Positions 34,005 through 45,996 of a DNA stretch of 64,000 nt are shown here, in pieces (position 1 is the first letter of the stretch; each line of letters begins with the position of its first letter). A program made the position numbers and the translations under genes. The stretch spans positions 11,346,001-11,410,000 of the forward strand of contig OX637297.1 in the NCBI GenBank assembly GCA_951799445.1, written 5' to 3'. Source of the DNA: Pseudisothecium myosuroides. Its lineage: Eukaryota > Streptophyta > Bryopsida > Hypnales > Lembophyllaceae. The notes beneath the pieces were generated by a model. That model was not told where the DNA came from, did not search any database, and was given only the letters and a program-made list of their open reading frames with translations.

Positions 34005-34965
34005 GACAAGTGCCAACAATCCACACTAGTGTGTTGAGATCCATAGCTTGGCCCACAAGAAAACGTCTTTGACCTTCTTTGAGGTCATGAGCAGCTGTGG
34101 TGCTTATAAGAAAGTCCGTGGCACATTCACGTTCATCTGCAGTGGGCTCTTTATGAGTTTGATATTGTGAATCCCAAACCATGCCAAGTCCATGAGATCA
34201 AAATGCAAAAGACCTCGGGTATGTTATAAAAGTAGGCAATGCGCCTCTAGGAGCTCCTACCTTGTTAACTAATGCAAGTGGCAATGCATCATCCTTGAAA
34301 ATAGCTAAAGAAGTACGATGAGCATCTAAAATATCATCCACTTTGCGATCCACAAGCCGAGTAACTTGAGCAAGTGCTGCTGAGAGTATGTGAGGTAGTG
34401 CCAAGTTGGTCCAAAACCAACGAGGCAGATGAGCATGAGAACCCAAGGCTGCAGCATCTACAAAGGTTGGAGGATCAAGAAGTTGACAAATGTATTGCCC
34501 ATCTTCTACAACTTTTTGCCGTATATCACCCAATGATGGCACATTCTCAAAAATATACCCTGGCGGAGTTAATTGGTGTATAAACCACCATTGTGTGAGT
34601 CGCATCAAGTCTGCAAATAGACTAGAACGAAGATCATCCAAACCTCGTCCTGCTCCAGCACGTAAATGACCTTGACAAAGCCATCCGGCAAAGATTAAAT
34701 CAACATGCCCAACCTCCTCAAATCTTCATCACTAATGAGTGACATCTCAAGAAAGTTGGCCAAAACAATCGTGAATGGCCGAAAGAGGTAATTGGTTAGG
34801 ATACAAAACCAATAACCTCTGAAAATAATATCGTGTTGCGCGGTTAGCGACAAATCCGGTATCCACATGAACGTACCACCTAACCTTGAGCCCAACCTTC
34901 AATACTGCTGCCAAACCGGTACCAATGCCTGCAAATAGCTCTACAAGGGTAATACCCTCTACCGG
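34005..34965 (-). pseudogene. C5-cytosine DNA methyltransferase domain embedded in gypsy pol
   Basis: Motif I reads LVELFAGIGTGLAAVL (about 34,944-34,897), the AdoMet-binding F-G-G/A-x-G loop. The catalytic loop reads GWLCQGHLRAG with the Cys codon at 34675-34677; the usual PCQxxS has become LCQxxL through two C-to-T changes. Motif VI is FENV at about 34,551. RWFWTNL resembles motif VIII. ADERECATDF and LVGQAMDLN (about 34,053) match the C-terminal motifs IX/X. The C-terminal part is in the same frame as RT, separated only by TGA at 33850-33852, with another TGA at 34198-34200, so the domain belongs to the polyprotein. Two small frameshifts lie near 34,720-34,760. Role inferred: de novo methylation of DNA by the element. 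Confidence 0.8.
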
Positions 34966-35399
34966 TGGATGCCAATGGATAGGTTGAACAAAGGTAGATA
35001 AAGATGAAGAAATGGATGTCTCCACCAAGTCTAGTGAAGATACAATCTCTTGACATTGTCGAGACAAATTTGTACTCGTGCTCCACAGTGGAAATGGATC
35101 CTTGGGATGTTACAGAGGAGCCTCTTATGGTAGAGAATTGTGTTGTTCTATCTCACTACTCATAAAAGCAAAGGTCTCTTCCAGTACAATTTGTATACAA
35201 GGCAAGTCTGCTGTTAAGTCGCTATAGCCAAACATAGTCTCTGCTGACATAGTCATAGCAGCCATTGCAAACGCTACAGGAATCAATTGCTTTCTTCCAT
35301 CACCCACAGACCAACCTAGTCTAATCCATGCCTCTTTAGTCTAGTTATCCAAACCAAAACCAAGAGGATAAAGAACTTGTTGACCAACTAATATATCAT

Positions 35400-36060
35400 A
35401 GTTGGTAGCTCCTGTAACTGCACATCTTAGAGAAATATGTGAGTAAGTGGGTCTTGCCCCCACACGAAACATCAAACGCAAAGGCTCCTTGGTGTAACCT
35501 ATGGCACGCTCTGTGCCTCCTATCGAAGTTACAATAGTGAATGGACAAGGCTCTAAGTCTGTAGCTGTCAGACCAAGAGCCTCAGCAAGTTGCCAATTAT
35601 AACTGGTTGTGAACCTGAGTCCATCATAACTCTTAGTGGCGTAGTACGAGTAGTGTGACTACCCGTGCGTGAAACAACAAAAATAGAATTGTCATTCACC
35701 AAACGAACAACTCTAGGTCACAAACTCTGACGCTCCCGAGTAGGTCTTGCAGAAACATCTGCAAGATCAGTTGTTCCTACTGCAAAAGATGCGTCTAGAG
35801 ATGAATATATCGAAGATTGGATGTCATTGTACCCCTCAAAAGCAAGAACAACCTCAGCTACAAGCTTAGACTGTAATTTGGCTAATTTTTCAACATCCTC
35901 AATCAAAGGCACTTCAGTAACAGCTTGAGAGACTTGTAGAGATGGAAAATCCACCGTACCCTCTAACTTAGTCGCAGCCAAATGAAAAACTCCTGCAGGT
36001 TTACAGCTTGGTGCCATTATTCTAAACCAGACAAGATTGGCATTTGTAAAACCTTGTGAG
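35400..36060 (-). pseudogene. Gypsy aspartic protease region
   Basis: The frame beginning at 36017 runs to a stop at 35718 and then, in the same frame, reads LRVMMDSGSQPVIIG, with DSG at 35613-35621. This is the retropepsin active-site loop (D-S/T-G). A flap-like and second hydrophobic region (YDILVGQQVLYPLGFGLDNW) follows. The domain would process the polyprotein. Order and spacing relative to gag are normal for gypsy. Confidence 0.65.
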
Positions 36061-37218
36061 TCAAAGATTGCGTAACATCCTTAAAAATGGAATCACCATC
36101 TCTTGAAAGTAAAGGATTGTGGATCCTAACTGTAGTAGCAGTATCTGCCAAACTAAACGATAAAGGCAATCGTGCTTGGCCAATTTGATCAGCTGGACCA
36201 CTATGACGAACTTGTGAATGTCTAGTGCCATTACTATTTGTGGAGCCATAGACTTCTCTGTTGTTTGAGCACAAGTGGCAACCGCCGCTACCATCTTTCT
36301 AGATGTTCCAAATATATACATATCAGAAGCTAAAGCACCAGAAACTATTCTTGGCTCAAAGATTTGAGCAAGAGATGCAGAAGTCTTGAGTTTTTGCTCA
36401 AGCTCTGCAACCTTAGCCTCAAGAGTCTTCTCCCGCTGTGACTTAGTTGATACATAACTTGCGGGTCGCAATTCGGGATGAAAATGAAAGCAATGATCAT
36501 CATCATGATTGGTGCGCCCACAATGATTGCATTTTAGCTTCTTCTTTGTAGGCTTTGCTTCAACCTTCACTTCAGCCTTGATCTCTTCTTTCTTCTTAGA
36601 CTTTGAAGGTTGAGGTGAATCTTTAGAAAATAGTGAACATCGTGGATCTTTCTTGGTGTGACCATCTTCACTACAATGCCAACAATGCAAGTGGCGATCA
36701 AGTGTAGTGTTAGCCAAACTACTTATAGCTGTAGTAGTCTTTTTAGGCTTAGTACTATCTGTCATCCAAGAAACCATATCGGTAACATCATGTTGGCACA
36801 GAGCTCTATCACACTTTTCAACCTCAGCAAACGCTTGTGCTAACGTTGCTCGACCTTCATAGTTGATGATAATCCTCGATGTGACCAAATCCAGAAGTCT
36901 TTTGTCAATTTTGGACAAAAAGATCTTCACAAGTTGGCTCTCTGCAAATACACCCCTAGACTCAATTACAAACCGTGCCAGTCTAGTATACATCGTGTGT
37001 GAAGTGTCTTCTTTTTCACGTCGAAAGTCTTGAATGCGTTGCATTTGATCACGTCGAAAACCTCCATATTCAACCTCTAGATGAGCAATGAAAAGGTGTA
37101 GTGGCTCAAATAATGGTAAGGTAATGGAAGGCTAGACTGGTGCTAAGACCTTCCCTTTGCTGTCCTTAGGAGGTGAACCACCTTCTTCTTTTTCAAAGCT
37201 TCCTTCTCCTTATGCCAT
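36061..37218 (-). pseudogene. Gypsy gag with two zinc knuckles
   Basis: The likely start is the ATG at 37218-37216. In-frame stops follow at 37210-37212 (TAA) and 37132-37134 (TAG), both explainable as C-to-T changes in Gln codons, and a frameshift occurs near the 3' end. The body carries a retrotransposon capsid-like helical region (MQRIQDFRREKEDTSHTMYT onward). Two knuckles follow: CWHCSEDGH...C, with an unusually long last spacing, and CNHCGRTNHDDDHC, a canonical CX2CX4HX4C. A Lys-rich linker separates the knuckles and a coiled-coil follows. The product would bind the element RNA and form the particle. Confidence 0.75.
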
Positions 37219-37762
37219 ATTTAACTACTTCTGGAATTTACGGGGAATTTTGGACTTTGTGAAGGTCCTATCCGTTGGGAGATCTTCCCGATGGTATGTA
37301 CAATGAGTCCGTAATGCCGTTCAAAGGAGATTTAAACCGCTTTGGGATGCTAAGTGGTCTGGAGATTTCCCGATGCAAGGAAATATACTCCTTCGGGATA
37401 GAGAGTGTTCGAACAAATCAATGAATTTGAGATGATGTCAACTCCGACATTTGCTGTAAGCGGTACATTTGTATCCGGAGTTGGATTAATATGCGACATC
37501 ACAGATCGGGAGAGCTCACAAGATACTTCCCAAAGTATCACATAACACAAAAGATTTGATGAAGCAACATAATGCAATTACAGACATTTGGTAAGGTGTA
37601 ATCACAGTCAGATAGAAAAGGTGGATTCGCCACTTATATAATCATTTGGATGCAACAAACAGGTGCCTTATAGGCATAATTATGATAAATAACCCAGCTA
37701 GTCCACTTCCAACTACATGTTTTTTGGGGCCCAAGACTAATCAAAATTTGGTGCTATAATGT

Positions 37763-38125
37763 GTGGACGATCTTACTCTACAAGATCTACATCATCCCTC
37801 ACATGCAACGCCGGTCGAAGCAAGTGCGGACGTTCCCAATCAAGAGGATCTAGGACAAGCATTACAACACTGTTATTCAAGAGTACCCTACGCGTCCGAG
37901 GAATGTTCAAGACAGTCTTCAGTATTGCACGACGATGGGGATACACCTGATTCTTCCGTGGATTGTCAGACCCGGCAAAAAATAGAAACCTTGACAGAAT
38001 TTCCGGCGGTAGAATACGTCGAAGAAGAGCGGCCAGTGTTGAAGGTTGCATTGCGGACCACAACCCACAGTGAGTTTCTTGAACGAAATGTCGGAGAAGA
38101 CCACGGAAGTCGGGCCGAATTTTGA
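37763..38125 (+). other. Open reading frame of unknown status
   Basis: A 120-codon open frame with ordinary amino-acid composition (Asp-, Glu- and Ser-rich, begins MDDLTLQDLHHPSHAT) lies between the gypsy 5' end and the palindrome gene. An overlapping minus-strand frame of 149 codons also exists. I recognise no domain in either and see no splice or promoter context that decides between them. Confidence 0.2.
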
Positions 38126-39439
38126 TATTCTGTGGGAGATCCGCCACACCGCCTTTCACGCAGAGATCCCCTGTTAGTACTAAGAGTATCGCCTTCTGCA
38201 AAGACCAAGTAAGCCTCAGCATGCAGATATGTACAAACAGAAAACGACGTCAATTGATCGTGAGATCCCCCGACCAATATGCAATACAATAGAACCGCTA
38301 ATTGAAAATACGCATGGATAGTTACTTGAAGAACAGTGACTGAATGTCTTATTTGCTGCATAGTACAAGGAAATTAGCAATACTTCTACGGTGTCACTAC
38401 AGCCCAGAATACAGCACTAACAAGGGATGCAGATTTAGGATTTGCGTCAAATACAAAAAAAAGTTTAGGGTGACATACTAGAAGACCAAAAAAACTCGAG
38501 CAAAGGAAGTTACGTAGCAGAAATTCAATTGCATTCGATTGAAGCAACAAAAATGGACATTACATAATCCGCCTAAGACTAATAATTTGATGCAAGGTAA
38601 AATGATCGTCAGATCTTCCGATCAAGCCGAAGAGAGAGGTCAAAATTATCAATTTCAAATCCGTACTCCAGCAAACCGGAACTGTAGGAGAACTCCCAAA
38701 CAAACAGTAGAAGCACAACTACAACTTCACTGTCATCCACAAGTATAAAAACAATATCACAGGACAATACAAGGACGGAAATGACATTTCAATGTTCACA
38801 CGTCACGTCGTATCGTGCGATCTCCTGATGAAGCTTGCTGCGCAGGATGATGACGCCCAGTGTTAAAATGTAATGAAGTGTTCAAAAAATTCCACTCTTC
38901 CGAGTAATATGATAAACAATTTCAGAACCAAATTTAAATTAAAGCTGCGAACAAAGAGTAAGAAAAAAATTCTAAGTGAGGGTCATGCACCGGAAATGCA
39001 TTCACATTAGATTTAAAAGACAAGGATAAATGCCCAGAACAGTCCGATCTACCGATAGAATCCACTTCCATGGTATACCATTAGATCTCTAGATGTGCAT
39101 GCACACGGATTAATAGTAAAGGTCAAAAAATTGCAGAATACAAGAGAAGCACAGAGTCAGTGACCGGCCAATTCACGATTCGTTATCTCGTATGTACATT
39201 GACAATAATGTAGGCATGTTACCGGCGGGAGCTCGGACGCTACAAGCTGGCGACCCTTCCCCCCTCCTTTCCTTGCCCAATCGTCTTCTTTCCCTCTCGC
39301 CGCCGCTCACTGATCCTTCCCCACTCCTCTCGATGAGCATTCGCCCCTTTCCTCTCTTGTTGGCGCTCACTGGTCCTCTTTCCCCCTCGTCAGCACTCAC
39401 AGATCCCGTCTCAAGCTCGTCGTCGCTCGAAGGCACCAC

Positions 39440-39657
39440 CACTAGAAGAAAACTGCGTTGGAACCTAGGAAATCACGTGGGATTGGTTTTGTTAAGTTCC
39501 TAGTTTCCAACGCAGATTTTTGCGTTCCAATGCGTTTCTGTGTAGGATTTCCAACGCAGAAACGCGTTGGAACACAAAAATCTGCGTTGGAAACTAGGAA
39601 CTCAACAAAACCAATCCCACGTATTTTCCTAGGTTCCAACGCAGTTTTCTTCTAGTG
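39440..39657. mobile_element. 218-bp CACTA-type MITE, near-perfect palindrome
   Basis: The ends are CACTAGAAGAAAACTGCG and its complement CGCAGTTTTCTTCTAGTG, with CAC on both outer sides (39437-39439 and 39658-39660). CACTA ends with a 3-bp duplication are the mark of the CACTA (EnSpm) superfamily. The two arms are complementary almost throughout, so it folds on itself. Removing it with one CAC keeps the reading frame of the surrounding exon of the palindrome gene. Confidence 0.85.
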
Positions 39658-40276
39658 CACCCTCCTCCCTCTAACGCCAAGTTCCACTACCTCCCACTCT
39701 TCGTCTGCATCAGGTGGATCTCCTCAATCATACACTACACGCAGACCATCCTGAAATATCCATGTAAAGATGGGCTTGTAAAGGAAACGGTTCGCTTGCC
39801 TTATGGATTCCAAATGAATTTTCTTGTCGGTATTCAGACGCATCTTCCCATAGTGGTTTAGACTCGGTAAATGACCAAATGCTCTCATACGATCGACAAG
39901 ACAGAACTTCATTACTTCGTCGGCCTCGTAAGGTAAGGCCTCCAGCACTTCGTCAGAATTGCACTCACCATCATCAGGAACAACCTCTCTTGCAACCTCT
40001 AGTGGAACACTGGAGGCCAGTGAAGCAATGTCGACAATCCTCGGCCGCCCTATTTCAGGTTTATTCTTCCTTCCACGAATAGGTAAGGGACTCAGGGGGA
40101 CCAAGTCAACAAGGGTGTCGGTCTGTACATCAACAGTGATGTCCATCGGCGGGAGCAATCGCTTTGGCACCGTCGTGGAATCCCCCAACGAAGACAATGC
40201 AACCACTCCCTCCTAGTGTTCAACACCCTCACTCTCCGCCTGATCGCCAATTTGAATTGACACCACTGACTCTTCA

Positions 40277-40624
40277 GCGATCGTAGGATCCCCCGATCCC
40301 TCAGGTCCCCGTGACCTGCCGCGGTCATCCTTCCCTGCGCTAGATTGAGAGTCAGCTAACTCAGTCTGGACAGGTAATGCATGGCTCATCGTGAGATCTC
40401 CCGATGTAGGTCTTCCAGGGGCCCCCTCCGCATGTTCCCTCTTCAGGTTGGGCCCGGGGTCACTTTCCCGCCTCCCGACATCAGACTCCTGTGCCATCGT
40501 GGGATCCCCCGATACAGGCTGGTCATCATCCTCCTTCAACTCTTTCCTCCCCTCGTTGAGGTCGGCCGCATCCTCCCCGCTCCTGACCAGTGACTCCTTC
40601 GTCATCGTGGGATCCCCCGATGCT
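40277..40624 (-). repeat. 36-residue protein repeat built on the palindrome
   Basis: Four palindromes in this exon stand 108-116 bp apart and are read in the same frame as SGDPTM (SGDLTM and SGDPTI in two copies), mostly followed by a short acidic ES segment. Three units are exactly 36 residues long, while the residues between cores have diverged widely. The DNA palindrome is therefore the conserved part of a tandem coding repeat. Confidence 0.7.
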
Positions 40625-43600
40625 AGTCGGTGAGTGTCCCCCAGGGTTAATAAGATGAGGTCTGGCAGCTGTCTGTTTGCTCCTGAAGCACGAGGTGCCT
40701 GCGCATCCTCCTGTTGCGGCTGAGTCGACTTGTCAAACTTCGACGGTAATGGTCCCGAGGCACAGGTCAGAAGCGTGTCTGCCGCGACTGATGCTTCGGG
40801 ATTTGGAATACCAGTCGGCTTTGCTGGCGACTGTTTGCGCTCCACCAACGACTTACTTGGAGTCCACTTCGAGGTCCCCCCCTTTCGATTATCGCCTGCT
40901 GCCTTACGTGCTCGCTTGGACGCCTTTGTGCTCTCGGTATCTTTTGTAGTGTCAGGTTCCTTGACCGGCTTCTTACGCGGCTTCCTCTTGGATATCCTTG
41001 GGTCCGTTAATAGGATCCCTGAATTCACTTCGCCTAACGACATGATCGATATTGGAATTACAATTTCTTCGGTTGGTAACGGCTCTGGAATACTTTCATG
41101 CTCCTCTGTTAGATCTGCCAGCTCCGCTTGCGCCGAATGAACTACGAGAACTTCGTTAGCATCCTCTGTTGCACTTGGCGGATCAATCAGCTGCTCTCGC
41201 TGGGGGGAGGGGTCGGAGATTTTGCTTGCAAGAAAGGCAATATCCCACCACATCTGAGCTCAGTTTGCCCTCCCAGAATTGCATGCGAGAGATATACGCT
41301 GCCCAACGTCCGGTGATATCACGATGGTTCAGCAAATAATGCACACTAACCTTAGGGTGCTCAACTGACCTTGTTCCTAAACCCGGTCTGTGTTGGGTGA
41401 TGTCTTCAACTACAGCATCTTTATCATCACTCTCAACTTCCTCGTCCTTGTGTTCGGCCTCCGGAAGAGGAAGGGGTGCCGCCTGCGCATGTTTGTCGTC
41501 CCAAATCTGCTTGGCGAAGACCTGACTTAACGTCTTAGCTTCCGCTGAATCCACAACTTCCAGCACTTTACCACCTTCCAAATACTTAAATACAACAACC
41601 GAAAATTAGTGACATTCAAATCCCTGAAATCAAAATTGAGATTATCAGAAGAACAAAAGAAAAGACAATCATTGTAGTGCATACCAAGCCCAGATATGTG
41701 AACTCCGGACCCCCGTTGACATTGACAAAGACATAGTCGGTGCAAGCTAGTCCTTCGAATAGAATCAACGCACTGCTGATCTTCAAATATGGCATCTGCT
41801 GCCAACGCCAGTAAGGGTAGTCATCCGGCATATCTTCCGCCTTATACACCTGAGTAAGGTGGTCCAATCCCAGGAAGAAGCTTTTGAAGCAAGTCCACCG
41901 GTCGTGCTCTTCACTGTGCCCAAAAATGAAAACAACAAATCCATTGTACCCGTCTCCGGCCGGAGCTTGAGGGAAGAAGTCTTCGGGCCCTGCCATGTAG
42001 TTCACAATGTGCCATTCCTACAACCTAGCTTTGACTTCCATCCTTCATTTCTCTAGATGAGCCACAATCATGTGGAACCCTTCAGCATCCGTGAAGAGAA
42101 CAGTGGCAGAGCGGGCTACGACTGTCTGGTCCTACGGATCATAGTACTCCAGAGCGTCAAAGAGTCTCTTCAACTTCCGCTCTTCAAGAATTTTGGCGCG
42201 ACACCCGCAGGACGTTGACTCGTACATGAACCAGATGTACAAGTGTTGCTTCTTCATTCCCCTCCATTCTTTGACGTCCCCTGCCGCCAAGGTGGCGCTG
42301 ATGTCCCAGCTGCTTTCGTCCATGGTTTTACAGAGATAGTGCTCTGAAAAACCATGTGCATTCGCTTGCACCGAATCATCCTTCGCCGTCAGCTTGAAAT
42401 ACGACTCCCACATATGGATCACCGACTACGGAAGGTCAGCTGGGTCGAACGTCTTGTTGAGATTTCTCGTCCGGTCCTGCAACCACTTTTTTCCAGCAGC
42501 AGTTTCCATTGCCTTGTTCACCCACATATCTACATCCTCGTGATTACTGTTCTTTTCCATCGCAAACTCGACCCACAAAGAGTCCGGGTAAGGCTCGTAC
42601 TCCATCATCCTCGTGGGCAACAGATGACCCTTGTAATGTGACAAGAGTTCGTTCTTCATCGCCCTGACCAACCGAATTTTGGCGCCCGCTTCAGCAAGAG
42701 AGATAATGCGTTTTCCACCTCTCTGTGATTTCAACTTTGCGACGGAGGTCTTCATGCTGATAACTTGGGCTTCGACTTGATCCGCAAGGAAATTGATGTC
42801 CTCCGGTCTAAGTCCGTAAAGGGGCTTGAAGTCATTTGCCGCCAATGGTTTGCGATCCGTACTCCCGAACACATCGACTAGGCCCGCCGCGTTGGGAAGG
42901 AGACCTTCCATGAATTTCTCCTCTATCTTGATCCATCTCTGAACATCATTGTCGTTCTCCAGGAAGAGTAGAGGGATTCTCAGTTCGGCGATGTCTTTTG
43001 CCTTTGCTCCCGCAAATATTGTTGCCACCGACGGGTGAAACGCCTGCCCAACAAAGGAGTAACAGTTAGTACGTGTTCCATAGACCACGTGAACACAAGA
43101 AGTCCAATATATAGTCGTGTGATCCCACAACCATTCAGTTACCACAAGGAAGTCGTGTAGGCAACAAGCAATCGTGAGATATTACGATGAGCCACTACCT
43201 TCTACATACACAATCTGAAAACACCATGCACAGAACCCCGATCACAAAAAACTAAACTAGCGCTATCTGGTATTTCATATGTTAAAGTCGTGGGATATCA
43301 CGATCGCCGCAGTTTAACGTAGATCTACCACGTATCGCAAAGCCAGGACTTAGTCGTGGAATCCCACAATGACGAGGTTCTAACGTAATGAAGGTTTGAG
43401 GTGTAGTGCAGGACCTTCAGGAGATTCCACGATGGTTAGGTTGAGCACACTCTGATGACCTACAAACAATAAATATGTCTACTCCGGCGGCATTCTTACA
43501 TTGTACTCTACTGAGTGTGGTCTGCCCAATAGAGCTGGCTGTGGACTTCCCATACTCCGCCATTTGATTCTCGCATTCAGCAGTTGCTTCGTGAAGTTCT

Positions 43601-45716
43601 GCTCCTTCTGTTCGCCAACGACATCCTAGTTCAGTGCCCGCGAGAAGTGCACTAGGTCTCCGTGGTGATCTTTGTCCGTCCACACAGGTAAAATATTGAA
43701 GGTGGAGGCTTGCTTCTTGTCCTTCTCGGGAATCACACCAAGCCTAATCAAGTCTTTAAATGCCTAGACAGTGTGCTGGCCACCTATTATGTAGTAGTGC
43801 GTCTTTGGGTTTTCGAAGATCTCCTTCTTCGGCACTTGCTTCTCATAGTGCGACACTACCTTCGCCGGGCCGTAGGGTCCCGCTTTAAGAGGAAGCACTG
43901 TTATGTCTCTGTTCTCCGAGTCATAATCAAGTGTGATTTGTGCCTTCCTCGTCAGCGCATCAAGCCGCTCTGCCTGAATTCCCCTGTACACGAGCAGTGC
44001 TACTGGTGCCTGGTGCAGATAGTCATAGTGCACGCGGATGAGCTCTCCTTTGCTGTCACAGACTGGTTTCCTGCCCCATTTGTACATGCCACCGAAGGAG
44101 TTCTCGTACAAGGTCCTCATCGCGTTCATCCCTTCCGGTGTCATCTTCTTGACGTCTGCCTCCCCTAAAGCCACCGCCCTGTGAAGCGGAAGCGGGGTAT
44201 CTAGTTTTTTCTTCTTTCCGGATTTCCCTGCTGCGGCATCATCTTCGTCCCCTGGAGCACTAGCTGCGGACTTCCTCTTCCTGGTCTTCTTTTTGGGGGA
44301 CGGCGTCGGAGCAACCACTGTGACAGCTTGGGGGGGAGTGTTCGTATCTCGTAAGTCTTCCACGATTATGTCCCACTGGTTCTTCAGCTCCTTAGGCTTC
44401 CACCGAGGCTTAGACGTGTCTTTGCACATCAGATGTGACCTTACAGTCAGAGACTCGCACAGAGTGAGGCTGAACTTTGCGTAGTCAAGGATCAGCCCAA
44501 ACGTTATAATCTCCCCGGAAAGGGGAACCTTCTCCTCTACAACTAGGAGCGTTGTGTCGTCATCAAGCCCCTTCATTTCAAGTACCCTCAGTCCAGTAGT
44601 CGGGTACCCCATCTTCCCGTTCATCAAAGTGGGAAGAATAGTGGCGAAGCCGCCACTCTTTGCTTTCCAGGCGATACCCCAATGTGTAATCTGCTCGTCG
44701 CATCGGAAAATGGCTTGTGGTGGATGTGGACCAGTGTACTCGAAAGACGTAATGTAGCAGTCGATGAAGGTACATAGCTTCCTTGGTGTCAGTTCTTCTG
44801 GACCTTCGTCCACTTGCATTTCACTGCAGCATGGTAGAAGTAGATGTTAGTTTCGACATTGTCCAATAGAGCAGATGGTTGCGCGATATTATTCCCGTTT
44901 CAACTTCAAATTTCATCCTTAGTCGAGGGATCCCACGACGGCTATTATTTCAATCTTGACTGAGAAGGAATGGTTTGGTGATCATTTTTATGATCAAGTT
45001 TTACCAACTACCATTGTCGTGGGATATCACAATCGGATACATTCATGGACAGTAGTGGGCAGGAGGTTACTGCATCTCAATTCACTTACTGAAGGCGTCC
45101 TGGCATATGACGACAGCACTAATGAACATGGAATGGAGATTGGAATATCTTGGAAGTAGATCGGTATTGATCTGTGAAACTACTCTGTCGTGGGATCCCA
45201 CGATTGATTGTTCACATATCCAACGCTATTCATTAACGCGCCTGCATCTCAATTTCTCTACCCACGCTAGACTTTCTCGTCGTGGTTTCCCACGATGTTT
45301 TAGTACTTGAATGCTCTAATTAGGTGGGTCTTCTGATTGTTAAGTCACGGTCCAGTGTGGTCTTCACGATCCTCCATCGGGGATCCCACGATGGGTTATT
45401 AATCCGCTGCCCGGGCTGTGCCTAATATGTGGTCTAGGTATAGTTTGCATCTCCACATCTGCGCATCGGGGGATCCCATGATGGTTGTCGCAGTGTGAAT
45501 TTTTGGTTTTTTGTAAGTTATCTAAATCTTAGAACGGAAACCGTGATCTGGAATCCGGAATTGAACAAGAGGTAACGGAAAACCGGAAATTAACTACGGA
45601 ACGGAAGAGGTGACAATCTGGATTCGATCTGAATCTAAACCGGATTAGAGTTGGAGCGGATCTGAGTTAGAACGGATTGGGTCAGGAACGGATTTGGTCA
45701 TGATGACAGATCAGAC

Positions 45717-45724
45717 TATAAATA
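45717..45724 (+). promoter_or_regulatory. TATA box of E3
   Basis: TATAAATA in cagactataaataggctg lies 231 bp from the 5' end of E3 and 280 bp before the ATG at 45997. It is a strong plant-type core promoter and suggests that E3 was transcribed from inside its own left end. Confidence 0.6.
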
Positions 45725-45996
45725 GGCTGACCAATCCAGTTGCCACTCTTTTTCAAACTTCGTTTGCGGAAATTGCTCTCCAGCTTGTACTTAGCTTTCC
45801 TCCCAGCGCTTTGCTTTCTTGTTGTGTGAGTTTGTGTGTGCGTGTTAGTGTGTTAGAGCGCACAGCGCTTAAGTGTGTGTTGCACGTTTAGAGGTATTCC
45901 GGTTGAGATTGGAAGAGCGAAGGTGAGAAACAAGACGTGTGGCTAGGAGAGGGAAAGGTAGCCTCAGTCAGAATCCGGTTAGCACAACTCGTGTCC

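Larger units (their letters stand above)
26311..37218 (-). mobile_element. Ty3/gypsy retrotransposon with cytosine methyltransferase and PHD finger
   Basis: On the minus strand the order is gag (from 37218), protease, C5-methyltransferase, RT, RNase H, integrase and PHD finger, ending at about 26,700. RT before integrase places it in Ty3/gypsy. It is split by E4 (27855-31713). Without E4 and its duplication the body is about 7.0 kb. From 34641 down to about 31719, and again after E4 to 27502, one frame is kept and is broken only by stops. LTRs were not identified: the 5' side runs into palindrome-bearing DNA, and the 3' side abuts the 108-bp repeats. The copy is inactive. Confidence 0.8.

Noticed and set aside
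37219..38850. Gypsy 5' LTR
   Set aside because: Expected here, but I found no sequence matching the 3' side near 25,750-26,310, and the palindromes assign this DNA to the neighbouring locus.
39442..39655. Two 65-codon open frames on opposite strands
   Set aside because: They are mirror readings of the palindromic MITE and not genes.
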